From NCBI GenBank assembly GCA_034092305.1, contig JASJET010000222.1:372001-436000 (forward strand): a DNA stretch of 64,000 bases. Reading direction: 5' to 3'. Position 1 is the stretch's first letter. Every line of letters begins with the position of its first letter. Both the position numbers and the translations under genes were made by a program. Shown here piece by piece: positions 55,286 through 64,000 of the stretch. Below the pieces are notes generated by a model. It did no database searches, was not told where the DNA came from, and worked only from the letters and a program-made list of their open reading frames with translations. The stretch comes from Diaprepes abbreviatus (taxonomy: Eukaryota > Arthropoda > Insecta > Coleoptera > Curculionidae).

Positions 55286-55959
55286 ATATATAGAGTGTCT
55301 CTAAAAGGTTTGTACAACACGCTAGCGCAAAACCCTGAGACTAAAATGAAGATCTAGTCCAATTTACCTTTGTCCAAAAGTTAATAATTTCTAAAATACA
55401 AGTTGTCAAAGTTATAATTTTTTAAAACTTTTCTGTAAATATTTATCTTAATAATAGCTTAATTTGTATTTAATTTAGTACTTTGAGTTTTGAGTTGTTT
55501 TAGGATGAGATCTGATTACAGCTTTAATGTAGATTGCAGAGCGCACCGCCGTAGCACTTCGCCTACATCTAAAGCTTCATAACTTTTGTCTGTCTCGGTA
55601 TATTAAATTTCTAATTAAAAATTCTTATTTTTTGACATATTCTTTCCAAAAAAGTTATCCTAGTAAGTGTTGCTTCGAGGAGCCGTTTCTGAGATAATCG
55701 AATTTGAATGTTTTATTGCATACAGGGATTCGTTGTAGACTCCTTTACGCTTTATCCAGATTTAGGACTGGTTCAAAAAATTAGGAGCATATTTAAGTAC
55801 TAAGAGACTAACAACAATAAAAACAATGATGATAATGTAAAAATTAACTGACAAAGAACAATAAAAATAACACACAAAGTCGATACCAAACCAAAACACA
55901 AAAATTGTATTTATCTAATTTTTTAATTAAATTCTAAGTAAATGTTCTGAATGACCTCT

Positions 55960-56460
55960 GTTTTCATCTATACTATGATCAATTCTACGGAGAAAGTTAT
56001 ATTGTACTCAAAATGTTTACTGAATTTTGCATTGGTGTCCACAATTCTTCGGTGTTTACAGGTCTAGAGTATACAATATGTTTAAGAGTTCCCCCTAAAA
56101 AGTAATCCATAGGTGTTAAATCCGGCGAGCGGGGTGACCAATTTGCAGGCGCATCATTTCCTTTGCCGATCCACTGATTTCGAAAATATTAATGATTTTA
56201 ACATTTAATGTGAAGTCTGGGGATGCATCGCTGTGCGTGAAGCACATATTTTGTCAACTATATAGGAGAAGATCAGCCAATAAATTTGGCAAATTTACTA
56301 GGTATTCTAGTTAATTCAAACCATTTAAACGAGGTGGTAAGATAACGGAATCTATAATAAATCTATCAATAATCCTTTGTTTTTTGTTACACCCCTTCTT
56401 GTAAAGCAACACTCATTCATAAATATTTTTTTATGAAATTTGTGGTCGAGAGATAAAAGC
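55960..56460 (-). pseudogene. Tc1/mariner-type transposase C-terminal part, broken
   Basis: The minus strand reads WIGKGNDAPANWSPRSPDLT then PMDYFLGGTLKHIVYSRPVN, the family's WIGRGG-WPPRSPDLTPLDFFLWG motif, near 56030-56180. Upstream, degraded pieces toward 56460 recall FTDEATFTRNG and the LLEDVPL stretch. Stops are frequent. Confidence 0.7.
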
Positions 56461-56479
56461 TCTTATACTGTTTGGAGAT

Positions 56480-57620
56480 ATTTGCTGTATCTCTGGAAAC
56501 TCTGTATGTATGTATGTATGTTGAGATGGAGATGAGTATACTGCGACCTAAGAGATTTATTGTATTCCTCTTCGGCTGCCAAGTCATTAGGAATATCTTA
56601 CCGACTAGAGCAGGTCCTGCAATACCATTTCTTTTAGAATGTTGTACGGCTTGAGACTGGGTAGATCCCCCAAGAATCGTCTTTTAAGATTTTCTAAAGC
56701 GTTGAATTTTGAAAGAAAATGGGTAGAGGTTTTGTCCTCTTCCTCTCAAAATCTGCACTCTTCTCTCTCTGTCAATTCGAGTTTCTTAAGTTGTCCCTTC
56801 AGGTGGCCCCGTCAAGATTCCTGAATTCTAAGTTGGTTTTTACTTAGGTTGATGCATTTCTTGAATCTCTTCTGATTGTAGTTCCTAAGAAATATATTCG
56901 CTTATCTCATTCCTTCCAAGTCTATCCAGTAGTTGAATCACCTGCTCTAGTCCCCTCTTTTTAGTTCTTTTAGCACTACACTGTTACTGATTCCACAGAA
57001 AGGTTCGGATCCCAAAAATAAGTCTTGGTCCTTTTTTTCGCGAGCTTGTCGACTATTTCATTTCCCTCGACCCCGGTGTATTTCGGTACCCACAGAAGAG
57101 TGACTTTATTATTCTTGCCTAGTTCGTTTACTTCATCTAGCATCTTGGAGCTGATTACATGGGAACTCAGCGCATTGATAGTTGCTTAACTATCCGACAT
57201 GGTAATAATCTCTTATTTGCGATAGTTTTTCTCTTTGTTATATTAGATACATTTCTTGATGACAGGTATTTCCGCTTTTAATGAAATATCTGTTTAGTTT
57301 TTCAATGGTATTTCTGTACCATTGATTTTTTCAACTTAATATTGTGTTGACGTTTTTCACAAAGTTGAACTTTTTTATTTCATCTTGGAACATGTCCCAG
57401 ATTTGTTGATTTCTGGGTAAGAGATTGGGCCTTCATTTCGTATCTCCATCTCTCATCCTAATTTTGTCTTCTTCACTATACTCTCTACAAGTATATGTAG
57501 AGGTGTGAGGTTTAGAGTTACTTCCATGGCGGCTGTTGGGCAGGTTTCCATTGCTCGATTTATACATGTAAAGGGTAGTCTTTGAACTTTCAAGAGGTTG
57601 GCACCAGTATTGGCGAGACT
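56480..57620 (-). pseudogene. LINE C-terminus with RNase H domain (I/R1/Jockey-like), nested
   Basis: The minus strand reads KVQRLPFTCINRAMETCPTA then AAMEVTLNLTPLHI near 57490-57610, the post-RT block of I/R1/Jockey-type LINEs. RNase H motifs follow: MSDS-ATINALSSHVI near 57170-57200 and VTLLWVPKYTGVEGNEIVDK near 57040-57095, with their usual spacing. Further degraded sequence continues to about 56480. It is inactive because of stops. The plus-strand frames at 56472-56824 are shadows. Confidence 0.75.
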
Positions 57621-57627
57621 AGTTCTT

Positions 57628-57906
57628 TTACTCCCAAACCACTACCCCATTAGAAACTCCAAGTTTCAAACCTAAATGTCTGGTGCTTAGGCTCGGATTT
57701 CCTTCAACTTGCACTGAAATTTCTTCCTCAATCTCTGCTATCCTAGTCGTAAGATTCTGCCCATAATCAATCCTTGCAGGAGTAAAACTACCGGTTTTTC
57801 GAAAACGCCTTTTAACAGCGTACTTCAAAACTGTAATCAAATTTTGATTTATTATTCTAACAATCCCCGAGGTACCAAATTTTAGTGCAAATTGAGCTAT
57901 TATCAA
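57628..57906 (-). pseudogene. Tc1/mariner-type transposase N-terminal part
   Basis: 92 codons containing AVKRRFRKTGSFTPARIDYG and EGNPSLSTRHLGLKLGVSNG, the paired helix-turn-helix DNA-binding region of this transposase family. The frame ends just where the nested LINE begins. Confidence 0.75.
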
Positions 57907-58697
57907 AATAAATATTTATAAAAAAATTTTAAAAAAATATTATTTTGGATTCAGGTAAACTCGGCTACTTCCTAATATTTCGGCGTCGGGAATTTGCGCT
58001 AGCGTTTTTACAGACCTTTTATATGATAATAAAAAAATTTAAATTAATATTTTGGATGAAACAGTAAGATACTTTCACCGATGCTTCAAATCAAATATTT
58101 TAAAGGTAAAATCATAAAAAGCAGCTACGAGAAACCCACGTAATTTTCTCAAGGTGAACAATATAATCTCTTAAATTGAGAGTATTTCTTTAGATCATGA
58201 ATAAATGCTGTTATTTAAAAGTTAAAAAAATATCAAGATTTTTGCTGCCTCACCTAGCAAACCATAACAAATCTGCCATGAAATGGCTCTCCCAAAGATA
58301 ATCATTTTTCGTAAACGTGGTTAAATTATCAAATTAAAAATTCTGACGATAAAATACAGTATAAATTATAGCACGAAAATAACATTTAATGTTTTTAGTA
58401 ATTAGTAACTAAACAATGGTATTATTGCCTAAGTAAAACCATGTTGCTAATTTAACATCAATTATCAAGAGGTGCCCTGGAACTCTCGACCGGAACAGGT
58501 GTCCTTGTTAGACTATTATTACTTTATGAAACGCACAAGCAGTCAGAACAAAGCTAATCTCATTTACGGCAATTGTTTAAGAGTTTGTTAGGATTTACGC
58601 TTGCAATTTGAAAATAATATTTAATAAAATTTGTCTTCAAAGGCTTTCTAAATGGTACCTCGAGAATAATTTTATATACATATTTATGAATAAATTT

Positions 58698-58700
<3 letters not shown>

Positions 58701-58760
<60 letters not shown>
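58701..58760. repeat. (AT)n microsatellite
   Basis: 30 uninterrupted units. On the minus strand it lies 3' of the hammerhead-like motif at 58853-58880. Frames through it (YIYIYI) are artefacts. Confidence 0.95.
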
Positions 58761-58762
<2 letters not shown>

Positions 58763-58852
58763 TTGTTTTCTTAAACCATCTATATTTATTTTTCTGAAAT
58801 TTTTTGGGTATGAGGTTTTTTGTTTTTACAACAATCTAATTAAAATTTAACG

Positions 58853-58880
58853 TTTCGCCCATTCTTTTGGGCTTTATCAA
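58853..58880 (-). ncRNA. Hammerhead-like motif, variant core
   Basis: On the minus strand the order is TTGATAA, a perfect GCCC/GGGC stem around an 8-nt loop (one unpaired A before the stem), then GAAAC. The first box has the same two changes from CTGATGA as the Penelope-associated motif at 3684-3716. Confidence 0.4.
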
Positions 58881-58889
58881 AAATATATT

Positions 58890-59285
58890 GTCAGCCTATG
58901 GATAAAATCCGTTGTAGCTCTGCCGTATATAATTCAACTGTTGTTGTCTGTCTAAATATTTTTAAGTAATCAAGCATGATAGATACAATATTTCTCCCAA
59001 AAAGTTATTCGTTCCCTATGAAAAATCAAATAAAATCTTTTTTATTTCATCTCGATATAATGACTAGAACTGGAGATAGCGTAAATTTATTGTAAAATAA
59101 TGACCCAGTAAGGAACGTCTTGAATTTTTTGAAAATGTTGAATAGAACTGGAGAAATTATACATTTAAAGAAATAATGAAATCGTTTTTAGTGATAAATG
59201 TTTGTTTCTGTTCCTTATCCCTGAAATATACACGATTACCCTTATATCTAAGAAAATTTAGTCAGCCAAGCTTTATATTATCATT
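58890..59285. other. AT-rich sequence, no gene seen
   Basis: Nothing recognised. Confidence 0.35.
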
Positions 59286-59295
59286 ATATTAAAGT

Positions 59296-59452
59296 CAGGC
59301 GCAGATTCAAGAGGGGGGGGGGCGATTGCCCCTCAAGAGTTTCGAATTCAGAAAAATAGACTCCCAAGCCTGCTGCATTAGCGACGTGAATGTCGCTTTT
59401 GTGATATCGCGCCACTCCAAAGAGAGCGGCTGGATCCGCCCCTGATCAACAT
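59296..59452 (-). repeat. Dispersed GC-richer repeat, inverse copy
   Basis: Reverse-oriented relative of 18140-18425. It has a G run near 59312-59322, CTGATTTCGAA-like and GGATCCGCCCCTGA blocks, and is shorter. Confidence 0.55.
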
Positions 59453-59938
59453 ATAATTTTTAATATTTCTTGTTAAAGAAAGGAGAGGTTGAACAACCTT
59501 CAGCGATTCAAATAGTTACAAGGATTTCCTCGCATCTATCGACCTTACCAACGATAGTTCAGAACTGTATAAAACGTAAAATATTTTTTTAATTTTGACG
59601 TAAAAACAAACAAAACCATAATTTATTTGAATGAAGCGAACCTTATTTTTAAATTTCCGTATTTCCGTTCTAAATTAAAATTTATTGTCGCAATTCTTTA
59701 TTGTTGATTATTATTTTGTAATCTAGCTCACAAATAGTATATTTTTCGATATAAAAGGATGATAACGTCCATCTATTATATGCTTGGGCAATTTTATTTG
59801 TTATTTTAAAACATATCCTATGTTTAAAAGTATGAGTATTAATTAATATGTACCATTAAAGATAATTATAGCCTTATTAAAAATGTATTTTTTTTTGGTA
59901 ATTAGTAGACAGCTGTTTTTACTTAAATTTTATACATG

Positions 59939-60038
<100 letters not shown>

Positions 60039-60186
60039 AAGTTAATTTCCGTATAATTTCGAAATCAAAATAGAAGATTTTTAGCCTTACAGACATGGAT
60101 CTGCTATTTTCATATCTAGGAATATTACTCATATATTAAAAAATGCGGAGAACTCCAAGACAATATAGAAATTGATGATAGCACTG

Positions 60187-60211
60187 TTTCGACTTCATTG
60201 GAATTCATCAG
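60187..60211 (-). ncRNA. Hammerhead-like motif with consensus CTGATGA box
   Basis: On the minus strand the order is CTGATGA (exact), a 14-nt element (ATTCCAATGAAGTC) that forms only a weak stem, then GAAAC. The closing base pair of stem II is not canonical, so activity is doubtful. An 18-bp direct repeat (ATCTGCTATTTTCATATC) at 60099-60116 and 60255-60272 brackets it at a 156-bp spacing, suggesting a tandem unit. Confidence 0.45.
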
Positions 60212-60639
60212 ACCATTCTATCCATTATAAGCCATCATTACGCAATCGTACCCTATCTGCTATTTTCATATCGGGAAAACAGTAGTTAAAGATACGACAG
60301 CGACATCTCGACGGATCACTCAATAATACAAGAGCCCCACTCACTAAAAATGTTGTCTATATCCGCCATGTGGTGGCGCCATGATAAAATAGAAATAGAA
60401 ATTTATCAACATCAATGCACGAAACATGCAGCCTCAAAGGATAGAGGTCGCATTATTCGACATTCGCACCCAAACTAGTTGCAAGGTTTTTCGCAGTGAA
60501 AACAGGGATTGCACCAACGATCTCTCTCTGAGAACCCTGCATATGTTTTAAGTCAACAAAAATATAAAATAAGTTAACATCCATATAATTTTAATATTAA
60601 AATAGAGAATTTTCTGCTGTGCGGATTATCAGTGCAACA

Positions 60640-61852
60640 AGAAAAAATTTGGTATCTTCTAAATTAAATGGTCAAACTGTAACCTGTTAAGAATGTTATA
60701 ATAGCCAAGCCGATGAATAAATTCTTTTTGAATATTATGGATGACATCTGTGGTTATATTTCGAACTTCTTGACGTATTCAAATTTTAGAAGTTCTAAAT
60801 TCTCGGGCTGGAACAAGTGTACTTTAGTTTTTAAGTATTTCCACAGAAGAAATGATCAAGTGGGGTCAAATTTGGTGGTCGGGCTGGCCTCTCAATTGTC
60901 CCTCTTCTGTTTATTCAACGATTCGGAAAAAACTCATGTAAATAAGCACGGACAGGGGAAGCACAACGAGGTAGCATTCCATTTTGATGGAATATAAGTT
61001 CACACTGAAACATATCGCGTTCTTGTGGATCTGAATACAAAGTTATTAGTGCAGGAATGAGGTAATTTTGAAGAAATTCCAAATGACTCTCACCAGTGAG
61101 GGTATCGTTAAAAAAATAAATACGGAAGACTTCCTCAACTCTCTGAACTATACTGCACCACACGTTCACTTTTTGAGGGCTTTGGTTATTATCTGCTGTG
61201 AACTAATGAGGATTTTCAGTTCCTAATAGCGACAATTCTTTTTTCAAAATTATTGTTACCATTGCATAATTGTTACATTTGCTCGCAAAATTTATTTCGG
61301 CTCCTGAACTAAGCATATCTTGTACAGGTGATAATTCGCCTTTTTCAGTATTTAATGTATACTATAATGTGTTACATTAAAAGTTGAAGCTGTTTCCATG
61401 AGTGTGGATCGAGGATTATTTTGAGTTGTCAACAAAATACGAGTATTAAGTTGATGTTATTCTGTCGTCCAGATTTATTGATATCCCGAACATGCTCATA
61501 TTCTCTGAACTCTACCTTAACTCGGCTGCTAACATCTAATGCCAAAACTGACTTTATATGACATTGGGAATAAAAAACCTTGTTAAAAAATTAATATCAT
61601 TAATGTTATTACAGACGGGCAGGTGGAAGATCTTGCGAATTAAATAAGTTTTTCTTGACAATTTTCTTTCTGATTCTGAAATAAAAAATGAAGTTTACAG
61701 TTGAAAAAAAATATCGATGACGATTTAGCTTCTTCTTGAGTTGCCCTGTATATTTTGGTATCATGCAAAAAAAACTGTAAACTAAAAATAAAATTCGACG
61801 GATTCGAACGTTTTTCCAAATAAATACCCATTTACTTTATATTGAATTGTTC
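60640..61852 (-). mobile_element. Mariner/Tc1-like element relic, copy 2
   Basis: Same family as 46850-47605, in opposite orientation. The end motif (CCCTGTA) is at about 61744-61750, with a left-arm block CAATCTGATTCTGAAATAAA-like next to it. The outer flank 61753-61852 is also shared with the other copy, including TGGAAAAACGTTC and AATTTTATTTTTA. Confidence 0.6.
60700..61200 (-). pseudogene. Mariner/Tc1-like transposase fragment
   Basis: The minus strand reads NVWCSIVQRVEEVFRIYFFN, TLTGESHLEFLQNYLIPALI, ELIFHQNGMLPRCASPVRAY and LHEFFPNR (60915-61169). These are the family blocks from VNVWCGI to the second catalytic region, where relatives have a HDGAPAH motif; here it is NGMLPRC, so the catalytic Asp is changed. 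Degraded sequence continues to about 60710 with SFLLWKYLKTKV and FKKNLFI pieces resembling 47300-47460. Confidence 0.75.
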
Positions 61853-62049
61853 TGTTACTTTACTTTATATCAACTGACAAGCATAGGAGATGTCAAATGA
61901 CATTTTGGCAGAACCAATCGAAAAAGAAACTACAAGGAACTTTGGATACCATGGACTGCAAAGCAAAGAAGAGGAAAACCGTAACTGAGATGGAAGCATG
62001 ATATAAAGAAGACTGACTAAAATGTGTTTGTCGGACAAGTAAAACTTTA

Positions 62050-62190
62050 ATTTATACTTGATAACGATTAGAGATACAACCTAATCGAAACATCGTAAAA
62101 ATAAATAAAAATAAAGAAAATGCAAGTCCGACAATCACATTTTAGTCATTCTTCAACATTGTCTACAATCTTCAAACAAACATAAAGAAC
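62050..62190 (+). mobile_element. Penelope-like 3' end fragment, plus orientation
   Basis: Matches the reverse complement of 3590-3730. It includes the TTGATAA stem GAAA hammerhead-like motif (62058-62090) and the CAAGTCCGACAATCACATTTT block. Confidence 0.75.
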
Positions 62191-62285
62191 ACTGGCGTGG
62201 AGAAAGACAGAAAACCGATATAATTGAAATAAGCGCTAACAAGAAGAAAAATATAGATTTCTAGTAAAAAAATTTTTTTTTGAGT

Positions 62286-63335
62286 AAAATGTGGTTGTCG
62301 GACTTGCATTGTCTTTATTTTTTTATTTTTACGACGTTTCGATTAGGTTGTATCTCTAATCGTTATCAAGTATAGACTGAATGTTTTGTCTTAAGACTAC
62401 GAGCTTATATAGGGACTGTGTCCACTGAAGCGCAAAGTTTCACTTCACTGTACACACCTCAATGATTTGATGTTACAAACAAAGTAGTGGTTGCCAAAGA
62501 TTAGGTATCTCAACACTCGGTTTACTAAAGATTCCATTATTGTTTTTAATGTAAGCTGCTTCTATAAATTTTCTTTTTTTCATGTTGGGTTCCATATATA
62601 TTGTCGTAGCCTCCGACCATTTTATATGGTGTTGTTTATTCCAGGCGTGTTCTGCAATACCTGATCTCGACGTTTCCCCTTTTTGTGTATGAGTTTTATG
62701 TTCCTTAATTCTAACTTCTAGTGGTCGTTTGGTTTCTCCAATATACATTTCACCACACTCACATGGAACTTTGTAAACACATTTTTTCTTATCGGTAGTT
62801 TTGGGTTTTGTTTATGTTAAATCAGCTCTAAGTGTATTTCCTGATTTAAAGACTGTTTTTATATTATAACTACTGGCAATTCGTCTTATTTTCTTCGACG
62901 TTCCCTTAATGTACGGAATTGTGAAGAAGGAATGTGTTTCTAGCTGTCCAGTGGTCGGTGTTCTAAGTTTATTTATGACATCGTCAATTAGTTTTAAAGG
63001 ATAACCATTCTGTTGTAAATCCGATCTAATATTTGCCACCTCTTTTTCCAGTGAATCGGCATTATTGCATATAGATATAGCGCGATTATAGAGGTTGCGT
63101 ATAATTCCCTGTTTTGTTAAAACAGAATGATTAGAACTATTATTAAGATATTGTCCAGTATGTGTTGGCTTTCTGTATACTGAAGTTTTAATAGTTTGGT
63201 TTGAACGGTTCACCATGACATCTAGGAAGGACAATTGATCATTTACCTCTTTTTCCATGATAAACTTAATTGTAAGTCGAATGGTATTTAGATGTTTCCA
63301 GAAATCATTAAGTTCTTGATCATTACCCTTCCAAA
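62286..63335 (-). mobile_element. Penelope-like element fragment, minus orientation
   Basis: Closely matches 3620-4670 of the first Penelope-like copy, including the 3' non-coding end with a hammerhead-like motif (about 62338-62370), the GIY-YIG region and the connecting region. It stops abruptly near 63335, where an inverted copy begins. Confidence 0.85.
62473..63258 (-). pseudogene. Penelope connecting region and GIY-YIG nuclease fragment
   Basis: Two minus-strand frames: 62812-63258 (FLDVMVNRSNQTIKTSVYRK onward) and 62473-62748 (MYIGETKRPLEVRIKEHK, the GIY-YIG core with its Arg, then a longer C-terminus that the first copy has lost). They are separated by a stop near 62815. The RT domain is absent. 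Confidence 0.8.
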
Positions 63336-63337
63336 TG

Positions 63338-64000
63338 CAAATATTAAATCGGATTTACAACAGAATAGTTATCCTTTGAAACTAATCGCCGATGTTATAA
63401 ATAAATTTAGAACAACGACCACTGGACAGCAAGAAACACATTCCTTCTTCACAACTCCGTAGATTAAGGGAACTTCAGAGAAAATAAGACGAATTGCCAG
63501 TAGTTATAATAAAAAAACAGCCTTTAAATCAGGAAATACAGTTAGAGCTCATTTAACAAAAACAAAACCAAAAAGTACCGATAAGAAAGAATGTGTTTCC
63601 AAAGTTCCATGTGAGTGTGGTGAAATGTATATTAGAGAAACCAAGCGACCACTAGAAGTTAGAATTAAGGAACATAAAACTCATACACAAAAAGGGGAAA
63701 CGTCGAGATCAGGTATTGCAGAATACGCCTAGGATAAACAACACCATATAAAATGATCTGAGGCTGCGGCAATATACATAGAACCAACATGAAAAAAAAA
63801 TTATAGAAGCAGCTTACATTAAAAACAATAATGGAATCTTTAGTAAACCGAGTGTTGAGATACCTAATCTTTGGCAACCACTACTTTGTAACATCAAATC
63901 ATTGAGGTGTGTACAGTGAAGCGAAACTTTGCGCTTCAATGGACACAGTCCCTATATAAGCTTGTAATCTTAAGACAAAACATTCAGTTTATACTTGATA
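63338..64000 (+). mobile_element. Penelope-like element fragment, plus orientation, running off the window
   Basis: Head-to-head inverted copy of about 62344-63052. It carries broken coding sequence (63338-63880, with RSGIAEYA then a stop) and the 3' non-coding end. The last bases, TTTATACTTGATA, are the start of the hammerhead-like motif, cut by the window end. With the previous entry it forms inverted arms of about 660 bp separated by about 285 bp. Confidence 0.85.

Larger units (their letters stand above)
55288..58025 (-). mobile_element. Tc1/mariner-type transposon interrupted by a nested LINE
   Basis: The left arm (about 55288-55510) and the reverse complement of about 57840-58025 share AAAAGGT-TGTA, ACGCTAGCGCAAA, TAAATATTTAT-TT and TAATAGCT-AATTTG blocks. 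These are diverged long terminal inverted repeats. Transposase N-terminus (57628-57906) and C-terminus (55960-56460) lie inside on the minus strand, in the right order. Between them sits a LINE fragment (about 56480-57620). Confidence 0.65.

Overview
The window is an AT-rich, intron-containing insect genomic segment. Codon-level matches (SIX family, prefoldin), GT-AG introns and the transposon fauna (Penelope-like, RTE-like, mariner/Tc1, hammerhead-bearing repeats) point to an arthropod. A beetle or similar insect is my guess; the order cannot be fixed from sequence alone. Host genes are few, and all those recognised lie on the + strand.

Region 1 (about 0.7-18 kb) is a SIX4/5-class homeobox gene. 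Four coding exons (1079-1492, 11664-11934, 15594-15723, 17795-17911) join in phase to give the SIX domain and the complete homeodomain; the C-terminal exon was not found. Its introns are full of mobile DNA: a CCATATTG-rich repeat family (three copies), a decayed Penelope-like element, a 2-kb Tc1/mariner-type transposon with long terminal inverted repeats, two LINE relics, and an LTR-retroelement relic with gag zinc knuckles and a protease motif.

Region 2 (18-26 kb) has no recognisable gene. It holds a large imperfect palindrome, diverged inverted arms about 5 kb apart, and one copy of a long dispersed repeat whose second copy is at 36.6-38.3 kb.

Region 3 (26.7-32.4 kb) is an intact two-exon gene (853 aa) joining a Mutator-like transposase-type domain to a C-terminal YqaJ/lambda-exonuclease-type nuclease domain. 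Its 3.15-kb intron carries two oppositely oriented tandem arrays of an approximately 175-bp unit. It is the only intact transposase-like gene in the window.

Region 4 (34.9-41.5 kb) has foldback MITE-like repeats around a hammerhead-ribozyme motif and a (TA)n tract, a short low-divergence foldback element, a cluster of TATCGATA octamers, and a complete four-exon prefoldin subunit 4 gene (39188-41218).

Region 5 (41.5-64 kb) has one probable first coding exon of an unidentified gene (44347-44439). The rest is TE relics: mariner/Tc1 transposase fragments, an (AAG)n-tailed LINE, a Tc1-type transposon with a LINE nested inside it, two more (TA)n tracts each beside a hammerhead-like motif, and a palindromic cluster of Penelope-like pieces running off the window end.

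The points most worth following are the intact Mutator/YqaJ gene with its intronic array, and the four (TA)n tracts that each lie 3' of a hammerhead-like motif in the same relative orientation.
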